Position numbers and translations under genes: made by a program. A stretch of DNA of 41,050 nucleotides from Candidatus Dormiibacterota bacterium. GTDB taxonomy: Bacteria > Chloroflexota > Dormibacteria > Dormibacterales > Dormibacteraceae. Location of the stretch: contig CATPBO010000114.1 in assembly GCA_955652835.1 (NCBI GenBank), positions 1 to 41,050 of the forward strand, in the 5' to 3' direction. Positions 9,492 through 17,265 of this stretch are shown here, in pieces. Position 1 is the first letter of the stretch; each line of letters starts with the position of its first letter. A model generated the notes under the pieces. That model saw only the letters and a program-made list of their open reading frames with translations, searched no databases and was not told the DNA's origin.

Positions 9492-11072
9492 ATGACCACT
9501 AAACGCTGGATCCTGGTCGCGGCCGTGCTTGGCTCTGGCATCGTCTTCCTCGACTCCACCGTCGTCAACGTTGCCCTGCCGCGGATCGGCCGCGATCTGC
9601 CGCGCTCCTTCCTGGGCGTCCTCGAAGGCCAGTCGTACGTCTACAACGCCTATCTCTTGACGCTGAGCGCGCTGCTCATCCTCGCGGGTGCGCTGAACGA
9701 CTTCTACGGTCGCAAGCGGATGTTCCTCTACGGCCTGATCGGCTTCGGCGCCACCTCGGTGCTGTGCGGCCTTGCTCCGACCATGGAGCTCCTGGTCTTG
9801 TTCCGCGTCCTGCAAGGCGCCGCCGGCGCGATGCTGGTGCCGGGCTCTCTGGCCCTGATCACAGCCAACTTCTCAGGTGAGGAGCAAGGGCGTGCTTTCG
9901 GTGTGTGGGCCGGCGCCTCTGGTGCGACCACGATCCTGGGTCCGGTCGTCGGAGGCCTGCTCGTCGACACCATCTCCTGGCGGGCGGCATTTCTCATCAA
10001 CGTCCCGCTCATCCTCGTCGCGGCCTGGGCGACCTGGAAGCACGTCGCGGAAAGCCGCGACGAGAAGGCCACCGCGAACTTCGACTGGCTGGGCGCGGCC
10101 GTCGTCGCCCTGGCGGTCGGAGGCCTCGCCTTCGGGGCGATTTACGGCCAGCAGAGGGCCTGGCGGGACCCCATCGGGTATGTGGCACTGGCCGTGGGCG
10201 TGATCGCGACGACCGCGCTGCCGATTCTCATGAAGCGTTCGGCTCACCCACTGATCCCATTGGGGCTGTTTCGCTCGCGCAACTTCGCGGTGACCAACCT
10301 TTCGACGCTCTTGATCTACGGCTCGCTGTACGTGACCTTCTACTACCTCGCACTCTTTCAGCAGGGCACGCTCGGGTACACCGCGGCAGCCGCCGGCGCG
10401 GGCGGAATACCGGGCACGCTCTTTCTGATCTTCTTCTCGGCACGGTTCGGAAGCCTTGCCGCAAGGTTCGGGCCGCGCTGGTTCATGGCGATCGGACCGA
10501 TGATCATGGCGCTTGGTGTCCTCTGGTTCGCACGGGTGCCGAGCAACAGCACCCCCTGGAGGCTCCAGGTCGGCGATCCGAGCACTTACCTGCCGCCGCT
10601 TTCGTATTTCACCGACTTCTTGCCTGGGACGCTCCTTTTCGGCGTCGGGCTGATGATGCTGGTGGCTCCGCTGACCACCGCGCTCATGACTTCGGTGCCA
10701 GTACGGAATTCGGGCCTCGGCTCGGCGATCAACAACGCTATCTCTCGGGTGGGCCCGCAGCTCGCGGGCGCGCTGATCTTCATCTTCCTGACGGCAAACT
10801 TTTATTCGACGCTGGCGACGCGGCTGTCCGGTGTCGACGTCTCGTCCGCCACGTTTCGGGCGCAGGTGAGCCCTCTCAACACCCCATCAGACCCGCACCT
10901 GGTTGCGCTGGTCCGTGACGCCTCGACATCGTCGTTCCACATCGCGATGCTGATCGGAGCTGGTCTCCTCCTGGTCGGCGCGCTGGTCAACGCGATCGGC
11001 ATCCGGAACGCCGACAGTCTCAAGCGCCAGCAAGCAAGTGCGAGCGAGCCGGCGGCCCAAGCTGGCGCATAA
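9492..11072 (+). CDS. MFS transporter, DHA2 (14-helix) drug exporter type
   Basis: A 526-residue major facilitator with about 14 membrane segments, the size of the EmrB/QacA (DHA2) branch. The N-terminus has the helix-1 motif GSGIVFLDSTVVNVALPRIG, helix 2-3 loop GALNDFYGRKRMFLYG (motif A) and helix-5 motif WAGASGATTILGPVVGGLL (motif C, typical of antiporters). It probably expels toxic organic compounds using the proton gradient. The insertion around TPWRLQVGDPSTYLPPLSYF before helix 11 is somewhat long. It is 24 bp after the VOC gene and 9 bp before the acyl-CoA ligase on the same strand. Confidence 0.9.
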   Translation: MTTKRWILVAAVLGSGIVFLDSTVVNVALPRIGRDLPRSFLGVLEGQSYVYNAYLLTLSALLILAGALNDFYGRKRMFLYGLIGFGATSVLCGLAPTMELLVLFRVLQGAAGAMLVPGSLALITANFSGEEQGRAFGVWAGASGATTILGPVVGGLLVDTISWRAAFLINVPLILVAAWATWKHVAESRDEKATANFDWLGAAVVALAVGGLAFGAIYGQQRAWRDPIGYVALAVGVIATTALPILMKRSAHPLIPLGLFRSRNFAVTNLSTLLIYGSLYVTFYYLALFQQGTLGYTAAAAGAGGIPGTLFLIFFSARFGSLAARFGPRWFMAIGPMIMALGVLWFARVPSNSTPWRLQVGDPSTYLPPLSYFTDFLPGTLLFGVGLMMLVAPLTTALMTSVPVRNSGLGSAINNAISRVGPQLAGALIFIFLTANFYSTLATRLSGVDVSSATFRAQVSPLNTPSDPHLVALVRDASTSSFHIAMLIGAGLLLVGALVNAIGIRNADSLKRQQASASEPAAQAGA

Positions 11073-11081
11073 ACTGCGGCG

Positions 11082-12653
11082 GTGATCTTCAGGAGCCCTC
11101 GCCCCGACGTAACCATCCCCGATATTCCGCTGACTCCTTTCGTGCTGGGCCGAGCCGATCAGCTCGGTGACAAGGTCGCCATCGTGGAGGCGGGAACGGG
11201 GCGCTCCTACAGCTACAGGCAGATCGCCGATGGCGTCCGCAACCTGGCCGCGGGCCTGCACGCCCGTGGATTTCGCAAGGGTGACGTGCTGGCGATCATG
11301 TCGCCCAACCTGCCCGAGTACCCGATCGCGTTCCACGGCGTCGCGACCGCGGGCGGCGTAAACACAACCCTCAATCCGACCTACACGGCGGACGAGATCG
11401 CCTTCCAGCTCAACGATTCGCGAGCTCGCCTGCTCCTCACCGTTCCACCTCTGGTCGGCAAAGCCCAGGAGGCCGCCGCCAAGTCCAAGGTCGAGGAGAT
11501 CATCGTGTTCGGCGAGGCGGAGGGTGCAGTTTCGTTCGCATCCCTGTTTAGCGATGGAAAAGCCGCTGAGGTCCACATCGATCCCGCCGACGACCTGGTT
11601 GCGCTGCCTTACTCGAGCGGCACAACCGGCTTTTCGAAGGGCGTCATGCTCACCCACCGAAACCTGGTCGCCAACCTGGTGCAAACGACCGCTTGCCTCG
11701 AGATCGAGGAAGACGAAAAGATCCTGGCGTTCCTCCCGTTCTTCCACATCTACGGGATGACCGTGATCATGAACCAGGGCCTTTACCGCGGCGCGACGCT
11801 GGTCAGCATGCAGCGCTTCGAGCTCGAGCCCTGCCTCCAGGCGGTGCAGGACTACCGCGTGACTCGTTTCTTCCTGGTGCCTCCGATCGTGGTCCTTCTG
11901 GCCAAGCATCCGGCGATCGACAAGTACGACCTCTCGTCGGTCAAACGCGCCTTCTCGGGCGCCGCCCCCCTTGATGCGGACACGGCGCGCGCGGCCAGCG
12001 AGCGCATCGGCTGCCGCTTGAGCCAGGGGTACGGCCTGACCGAAACCAGTCCCGTGTCGCACATCGTCTCCGATGACATGGCTGATGTCGTTCCCGGCTC
12101 GGTTGGATTGGCGGCGCCGAACACGGAGTGCAAGATTGTCGACGCCGCCTCCGGCAAAGAGCTCGGCCGCAACGCGGACGGCGAGATCTGGATACGCGGG
12201 CCGCAGGTCATGAAGGGTTACCTGAACAATGACGAGGCGACGAGGAACTCGATCGATGCCGATGGCTTCTTCCACACAGGTGACATCGGGCACCTCGACG
12301 ACCATGACCAGTACTTCATCGTCGACCGCCTGAAAGAGCTGATCAAATACAAGGGTTTCCAGGTCGCTCCTGCCGAGCTGGAGGCTCTGCTGCTGACCAA
12401 TCCACACGTCGCCGACGTGGCGGTCATCGGGGTGCTCGACGAAGAAGGGGAGGAAATCCCCAAAGCATTCGTGGTGCTGAAGGATCCACAGACGCCCGAA
12501 GAGCTCATGGAGTTTGTGGCGGCGCGGGTCGCGCCGCACAAGAAGGTCCGGCGCGTCGAGGTGGTCGACCAGATTCCGAAGTCTCCGACCGGCAAGATCC
12601 TGCGCCGCGTTTTGAGGGACCGCGAGAAGGCAGCGACCACCGAGTCCAGATGA
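11082..12653 (+). CDS. Acyl-CoA ligase (4-coumarate-CoA ligase-like, ANL superfamily)
   Basis: A 523-residue adenylate-forming enzyme that activates a carboxylic acid with ATP and transfers it to CoA. Core motifs are in order: the P-loop YSSGTTGFSKGVMLTH (about residues 173-188), YGLTETSP, GEIWIRGPQVMKGYLNN, TGDIGHLDDHDQYFIVDR and the C-terminal catalytic lysine in SPTGKILRR. The overall pattern is closest to plant-type 4-coumarate/fatty-acid CoA ligases; the actual acid is unknown. It starts at GTG 11082, 9 bp after the exporter, and its stop overlaps the start of the SIS gene (ATGA). Confidence 0.92.
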   Translation: MIFRSPRPDVTIPDIPLTPFVLGRADQLGDKVAIVEAGTGRSYSYRQIADGVRNLAAGLHARGFRKGDVLAIMSPNLPEYPIAFHGVATAGGVNTTLNPTYTADEIAFQLNDSRARLLLTVPPLVGKAQEAAAKSKVEEIIVFGEAEGAVSFASLFSDGKAAEVHIDPADDLVALPYSSGTTGFSKGVMLTHRNLVANLVQTTACLEIEEDEKILAFLPFFHIYGMTVIMNQGLYRGATLVSMQRFELEPCLQAVQDYRVTRFFLVPPIVVLLAKHPAIDKYDLSSVKRAFSGAAPLDADTARAASERIGCRLSQGYGLTETSPVSHIVSDDMADVVPGSVGLAAPNTECKIVDAASGKELGRNADGEIWIRGPQVMKGYLNNDEATRNSIDADGFFHTGDIGHLDDHDQYFIVDRLKELIKYKGFQVAPAELEALLLTNPHVADVAVIGVLDEEGEEIPKAFVVLKDPQTPEELMEFVAARVAPHKKVRRVEVVDQIPKSPTGKILRRVLRDREKAATTESR

Positions 12654-13684
12654 GTCGCTTTCGAGAAGAGATCGCCGAGCAGCCGCTGCTGGCATCGCGC
12701 ATGCTCGCGGAGACCCGCGGCGCTGTGGCTTCGATCGCCGCTAGACTGCACGCCACGAAGCCGCGCGGTTTTGTCATCGCAGCGCGCGGCAGCTCCGATC
12801 ACGCCGCGCTGTATGCGAAATACCTCTTCGGAGTTCGCAACCGAATGATGGTGGCGCTCGCAGCGCCCTCCCTGTTCACGACATACCGCACGCCGCCCGA
12901 CCTCGAGGGGCAGTGCGTGATCGGCATCTCGCAATCGGGCGCGGCGCCTGATGTCATCGCTGTGATCGAGGAGGCTGCACGTCAGGGCATGGTGACCGTC
13001 GCGGTGACCAACGATCCGGACTCGCGATTGGCGCAGGCCGCCGAGCTGCTCCTCCCGCTGGGGGCCGGGCCCGAGCGCAGCGTGCCCGCCTCCAAGACGT
13101 ACGTCGCCAGCCTCATTGCACTTGCGCTGATCTCGCAGGCCCTGGACCCCGATCCGTCGTTCGAGGCAGCGCTGGGCCAGGTGCCGCCGGCGCTGGCGGC
13201 GGCCATCGAGCAGGACGGCGAGCTGGACCGCCTCGTGCCGGTGCTCCTGGGCCCACGCGCCATCGTTCTCGGCCGGGGTTTCAACTTCTCGACTGCGGAG
13301 GAGATCGCGCTCAAGCTCACGGAAACCAGCTACGTGCTGGCCCGCGCGTGGTCGGTCGCGGATTTCGAGCACGGGCCGATCGCTGTTGTCGAGCCAGGCT
13401 TCCCGGTGGTGCTCGTTGACGGGCGCGGACAGGTGTCCGCCGACATGCAGGCCATCGGGCGGCGCCTGACCGAGCAATCTTGTCGAGTCATCTGGCTGCT
13501 CGATGGAATCAGCGACCACGGTGCTCCGGGAGAGACGGTCAGCCTCGATTCGGGCTTGCCGGAGGAGCTGACGCCTTTGACCCTGGCGGTGCTCGGGCAG
13601 CTGCTGGCGCACCGCGTCGCGGTTGCCCGCGGGATCGATCCCGACAGGCCGAGAGCCCTGAACAAGGTGACGCGGACCTGGTGA
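12650..13684 (+). CDS. SIS-domain sugar isomerase (GlmS C-terminal/AgaS-like)
   Basis: A 344-residue protein with two SIS (sugar isomerase) domains. The first has AARGSSDHAALYAKYLF and the phosphosugar-binding ISQSGAAPDVIAV; the second follows with LGRGFNFSTAEEIALKLTE and ARAWSVADFEHGP. This layout matches the isomerase half of GlmS and stand-alone AgaS/NagB-II type proteins that act on amino-sugar phosphates. There is no glutaminase domain, so it is more likely a deaminase/isomerase than a glutamine-dependent synthase. ATG 12650 overlaps the ligase stop (ATGA), a firm sign of coupling, although the two activities have no obvious shared pathway. Confidence 0.88.
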   Translation: MSRFREEIAEQPLLASRMLAETRGAVASIAARLHATKPRGFVIAARGSSDHAALYAKYLFGVRNRMMVALAAPSLFTTYRTPPDLEGQCVIGISQSGAAPDVIAVIEEAARQGMVTVAVTNDPDSRLAQAAELLLPLGAGPERSVPASKTYVASLIALALISQALDPDPSFEAALGQVPPALAAAIEQDGELDRLVPVLLGPRAIVLGRGFNFSTAEEIALKLTETSYVLARAWSVADFEHGPIAVVEPGFPVVLVDGRGQVSADMQAIGRRLTEQSCRVIWLLDGISDHGAPGETVSLDSGLPEELTPLTLAVLGQLLAHRVAVARGIDPDRPRALNKVTRTW

Positions 13685-13715
13685 AGGAAACCTAGCCCCG
13701 CGTTATCGGTTAAGC

Positions 13716-14252
13716 ATGGCCAGAGTTGAGCGCTACGGCCCAGGCGAGGAGGCGGATGACTTCGTGCCTGGCGACTTCATCCTCGCCCACCGGCACAACT
13801 TCATCGCGGGGCTGATCAGCCAGGCGCAGAAGCGCCGTTTCAAAGGCGCCGACGCGGTCTATGCCCACTGGAGCCACTCAGCGACGATCGTCGAGCAGGA
13901 TGGCGCTCTGGTCGAGGCCGAGGTCAATGGGGTACGGCAAAACCCGATCTCCAGGTACCGCGCCGACGAATATCACCTCGTGCGGCTGGGTTCAGAGTTT
14001 TCCGCGGAGGGCAGGGCGCGCGCCGTGGCCTATTCCAAGGCACAGGTCGGCCAGGGTTTTGGCTTCCTCGACATGTTCGGAGTGAGCCTTTACCTCCTCT
14101 TCGGCTGGCCGCTGCGGCTCGTCCGCCGAGGCCACGAGATCTGCTCCGGCCTCGTCGTGCGCGCACTCCAGGCGGGCGGCCTCGTGCCCGAGCTCGACGC
14201 GGCGCTGACCCTGCCGGCCGACCTCGCCAAGCTGTTCGACGTGCGGCCCTAA
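13716..14252 (+). CDS. Permuted papain-like (YiiX/YaeF, NlpC/P60-related) hydrolase
   Basis: A 178-residue protein with the circularly permuted papain fold. The histidine comes first (YAHWSHSATIV, about residues 48-58), then a glutamate region (VEAEVNGV), and the cysteine comes near the C-terminus in GHEICSGLVVRAL. The opening DFVPGDFILAHRHNFIAGLI is typical of the YiiX-type subgroup. Members are thought to cut amide or ester bonds in peptidoglycan or lipids; the substrate is unknown. No signal peptide is evident. It ends 12 bp before the rhodanese-CBS gene on the same strand. Confidence 0.78.
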   Translation: MARVERYGPGEEADDFVPGDFILAHRHNFIAGLISQAQKRRFKGADAVYAHWSHSATIVEQDGALVEAEVNGVRQNPISRYRADEYHLVRLGSEFSAEGRARAVAYSKAQVGQGFGFLDMFGVSLYLLFGWPLRLVRRGHEICSGLVVRALQAGGLVPELDAALTLPADLAKLFDVRP

Positions 14253-14264
14253 GCTGAAGCCAGG

Positions 14265-14978
14265 GTGGCGAAATTGATCGACCGGGAGATGGTCGAAGAG
14301 CTGGCCGGGCAGGGCGCACAGCTGGTAGAGGTGCTCCCGGCGGAGGAGTTCGCCGAGGATCACCTTCCGGGGGCGGTCAGCCATCCGCTCCGGCAGCTGG
14401 ACGAGGAGGTCGATCAGATCGATCGCCGGCGTGCGGTGATCGTGTACTGCTGGGATGCCGGTTGAGACATGGCGCCCAGAGCCGCGGCGCGGCTCGAGAG
14501 CCTCGGCTTCGGCGAGGTCTATGAGTACAAGGCCGGAAAGCTCGACTGGCTGGCCGCCGGGCTCGCAACCGAAGGCGAAAACGCGCGCCGTCCGCGCGCA
14601 GGTGATGTAGCGCGCAAGGACATGGTCGTCTGCGCACTGAACGATCGCCTGGGTGAGGTGCGCGACCGGGCCACAGCGGCCAGCTGGGATGTGGCGGTGG
14701 TCGTCGACGAGGGCCAGGTCGTGCTCGGGCTGCTGCGATCGAAACAGCTGGAGATGGACGCGCAGCTGCCGGTCGCGGAGGCCATGCACCCTGGGCCCAG
14801 CACGTTTCGTCCGTATGTTCCGATGAAGGAGATGGCCGACTACATGGTTGAGCACGATCTCGAAAGCGTGCCGATCACAACATCGGATGGAAGGCTGGTT
14901 GGCGTCCTGGACAAGTCCGACGCCGTAAAGCACGCGGCGAGCGGAAGCGCCGCCGCACGAAGGATGATCACGTCCTGA
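14265..14978 (+). CDS. Rhodanese-CBS fusion protein with in-frame TGA at a cysteine position; candidate selenoprotein
   Basis: Read through the TGA at 14463-14465, this is a 237-residue protein: an N-terminal rhodanese-like domain (about residues 1-100) and a CBS pair (about 105-230; LRSKQLEMDAQLPVAEAMHP then VPITTSDGRLVGVLDKSDAV). The frame is identical on both sides, and the reading across is VIVYCWDAG-U-DMAPRAAARLES. Homologues as I recall them read YC-x4-C-D-(L/M)-S-P-R-A-A here, so the TGA replaces the second cysteine: Cys62-x4-Sec67. A 17-nt hairpin starts 13 nt after the TGA. Selenocysteine insertion is the favoured reading. The alternatives are a TGC-to-TGA nonsense mutation or sequencing error, or two separate peptides (14265-14465 and 14469-14978). 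The start is GTG 14265, with a weak ribosome binding site. Confidence 0.72.
14479..14495 (+). promoter_or_regulatory. Candidate bacterial SECIS hairpin (rhodanese-CBS gene)
   Basis: GAGCCG (14479-14484) pairs with CGGCTC (14490-14495) around the loop CGGCG; one more C-G pair can form to leave a 3-nt loop. It begins 13 nt after the TGA. Its size and place resemble the SelB-binding minihelix of bacterial selenoprotein mRNAs and the hairpin at 27903-27919. Hairpins are common in GC-rich coding DNA, so this is supporting evidence only. Confidence 0.5.
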
Positions 14979-17181
14979 TGGTCTCGGCTTGGGCCTCCTG
15001 AACTAGGGCGACCGCGACCACCTCAACCGGCTTGTTGTGCAGTACGGCCAGGTTGGATCGCATCGGCACCGAGAAGTGGAACTCAGAACCCGCGCCCGCC
15101 TTGCTGTCGAACCAGATCTGGCCGCCATGCATCTCGACGATCTGGCGAGCCATCGGAAGACCCAGGCCCGTGCCCATTACCTTGGTCGTCGGGTTGACCG
15201 CGCTCCACTGATAACGGGCGAAAAGCTGATCGTCGAAATCCGGTGGCATGCCGACGCCGTTGTCCTTGACGCTCACCACGACCTGCCCGGGTTCTCTGCG
15301 GCTCGAGACGACGATGTCTTCGCCTGAAGGCGAGTACTTGATCGCGTTGTCGAGGAGAATCCTGAGCAGCCACGCGAGCTTTCCCGCGTCACCGTCGATC
15401 AGAGGGAGGTCAGGGTCGAGGTCGAGCTCGATGCGATGTTTCGTACCTGACGCCCTGGCGATCGCGACCGCCTGGCTCACGGCGAGGCCGAGGTCGATAG
15501 GAACCAGGTGAATCTCGACCTTGTCCGCCTCCATGCGGTCCAGGTCCAGCATCTTGCCGAGCATCCCATCGAGCCTGTGCGCATCGTTGTAAATGTCGCT
15601 CGCAAAGCCCTTGACGGTTGTCACGTCGAGCCAGTCCGCGTCTCTCATCAGCTCGCTGAAGCCCTCGATTCCGACGAGGGCGGTCCGAAACTCGTGGCGG
15701 ACCATGGTCAGGAACTCGCTCTTCAGGCGGTTGAGCCGCTCGAGAACGTTGATGTTGGCCACCGCCGCGACCTCCGCCTCGTGCCGTGCGGTGGTGTTCG
15801 TGAACATGGCGATGAAGTAATCGACCTCGCCATCCGACTTGCGAACCTCTGTCGTGCTCCAGTGCAGCCACATGGTCGTGCCGTCGCCGCGCACCGCCTC
15901 CGTCTCCGATTCGGTTGAGGCGACCGTGCCGTCGGACAGCGACCGAAACTGCTCGGCGGCTCGAGCCACCTCCTCAGCTGGCAGGTACGTGGCCAGCGGC
16001 ACACCGACGAATTCGCTTTCGGGCCTGCGCAGCAGCTCTGCGAATCGGGGGTTCGCCTGGATGATTCTCATGTCCAACCCGAGGCGGACCACGCCGAGCG
16101 GCGCATACAGGATGATGTCGTTCAAGGTGGAGGCGTCCAGCCGGCTCTTGATCAGCAGTGACAGCGATTCGCCGTGCGCGTAGATCTGGCTGATCATCAC
16201 GAGGATCGCGAGCGCGCCGACCAGAACCGTCAGGAAGATGTCCAGAGGGTGGCCTGAGACCGCCAGCACAATCGCACTGAGCCCCACTCCAAGCAGCGCC
16301 AGCCAGGGCAGGGCCAGCTGCCAGAGGTCGATCGGACGATCTTCGGCGACTCTTGCCCCTTCACTCGACGGCCACAGCGCGGCGAGACCGATCATCAGGT
16401 AGCCCCCCACCCAGCCCACGTCCAGCACGCTGCCGATTCCACCGTAGTTGCCGGTGGCCGTCAGATACGCAAGGGCGCTGTCGGCCAGGGAGTTTGCAGC
16501 CAGTCCTCCAAGGAGGAGGAGCAGTCGTCCGTGGGCTTCATTCTTCGCTCGACGGATGGCAAGGACCAGGATCGTGCCGATGAGGATGTCGCCGACCGGG
16601 TACGCGAGGTTGACGGTCCTCTCGAGCAGGGGGTGTCCGGCATCCTCGTACACGGTCCGCAATCCCAGCGTCCAGCTGACGAAGATCAGGGCGAGAAAGA
16701 CGATCCCCCCGTCGAGCCACAGTCGGAGGCGGGTTGACGTGCCTCGCGGGGTCGAAAAGAAAGCCACGACCCCGGCCGCGGCCAGCGGTATCGCCGCGAG
16801 GAAGCCGGCGTCGGCTGCGGACGGGTAGGGAACGCTGCCCGCGCCGAGTTCGTAGACCGTCCATACGACCTGGCCGGCGCCCCATGTCGCGGCCGAAGCC
16901 GAGAGCAGAGTCCAACCAAGCCGTTGATGGCCGCTGCTATGCCTGGCGGCCATTCCGCAGGCGGCGGCAGCGATGAACGCCGCCACGAACTCGGAGATGT
17001 CGTCGATCGCGATCGTGACGCTGTCACCGCCGATTCGAAGCTCAATCCACACGACAAAGGCGATCACCGTCACCACGGCGAAAGCCGCCGCGAAGAAGAA
17101 GACCTTCCGATCTCGAGCTCCGCCCTGCAGGGCGGGCCATCTCAAGCTCAATTCCTTGTTGCGCGAAAGCGTGGCATGCAT
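14968..17181 (-). CDS. Membrane PAS-domain sensor histidine kinase (orphan)
   Basis: A 737-residue kinase. The N-terminal half has about eight to nine membrane helices with a GAGSVPYPSAADAGFLAAIP motif often seen in multi-spanning bacterial sensor domains. Next come a PAS domain (LYAPLGVVRLGLDMRIIQAN), the H-box MVRHEFRTALVGIEGFSEL with the phospho-acceptor histidine, and the ATPase domain with LLDNAIKYSP (N), DNGVGMPPDF (G1) and GTGLGLPMARQIVEMHGG (G2). The usual proline after HEFRT is alanine. I chose ATG 17181; an earlier ATG at 17277 would overlap the divergent gnd gene. No response regulator is adjacent. Its 3' end overlaps the rhodanese-CBS gene by 11 bp, convergently. Confidence 0.88.
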   Translation of the reverse strand: MHATLSRNKELSLRWPALQGGARDRKVFFFAAAFAVVTVIAFVVWIELRIGGDSVTIAIDDISEFVAAFIAAAACGMAARHSSGHQRLGWTLLSASAATWGAGQVVWTVYELGAGSVPYPSAADAGFLAAIPLAAAGVVAFFSTPRGTSTRLRLWLDGGIVFLALIFVSWTLGLRTVYEDAGHPLLERTVNLAYPVGDILIGTILVLAIRRAKNEAHGRLLLLLGGLAANSLADSALAYLTATGNYGGIGSVLDVGWVGGYLMIGLAALWPSSEGARVAEDRPIDLWQLALPWLALLGVGLSAIVLAVSGHPLDIFLTVLVGALAILVMISQIYAHGESLSLLIKSRLDASTLNDIILYAPLGVVRLGLDMRIIQANPRFAELLRRPESEFVGVPLATYLPAEEVARAAEQFRSLSDGTVASTESETEAVRGDGTTMWLHWSTTEVRKSDGEVDYFIAMFTNTTARHEAEVAAVANINVLERLNRLKSEFLTMVRHEFRTALVGIEGFSELMRDADWLDVTTVKGFASDIYNDAHRLDGMLGKMLDLDRMEADKVEIHLVPIDLGLAVSQAVAIARASGTKHRIELDLDPDLPLIDGDAGKLAWLLRILLDNAIKYSPSGEDIVVSSRREPGQVVVSVKDNGVGMPPDFDDQLFARYQWSAVNPTTKVMGTGLGLPMARQIVEMHGGQIWFDSKAGAGSEFHFSVPMRSNLAVLHNKPVEVVAVALVQEAQAETIRT

Positions 17182-17253
17182 GGCCGCCGCGGTCGCCGGT
17201 CCGTTGGCTGGGCACCTGGCCCTCAGTTCACATGGGGCGGAAGGTGACCAAGT

Positions 17254-17259
17254 TAATGT
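17254..17259 (+). promoter_or_regulatory. Candidate -10 hexamer for leaderless gnd
   Basis: TAATGT sits 6 nt before the GTG start at 17266, with no Shine-Dalgarno sequence in between. This matches the pattern seen before several other starts in the window. The -35 region is not recognisable. Confidence 0.4.
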
Positions 17260-17265
17260 GTTGGC

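Noticed and set aside
10887-12695. Minus-strand open frame of 602 codons opposite the acyl-CoA ligase
   Set aside because: Antisense shadow of a gene with all ANL motifs; composition atypical for protein.
12218-13612. Minus-strand open frame of 464 codons opposite the ligase end and SIS gene
   Set aside because: Antisense shadow; no recognisable domain and overlaps two solid genes.
14469-14978. Treating the CBS part as an independent gene starting at ATG 14469
   Set aside because: There is no ribosome binding site, and the first 30 residues are the second half of a rhodanese domain in the same frame as 14265-14465. A recoded or broken single gene explains it better.
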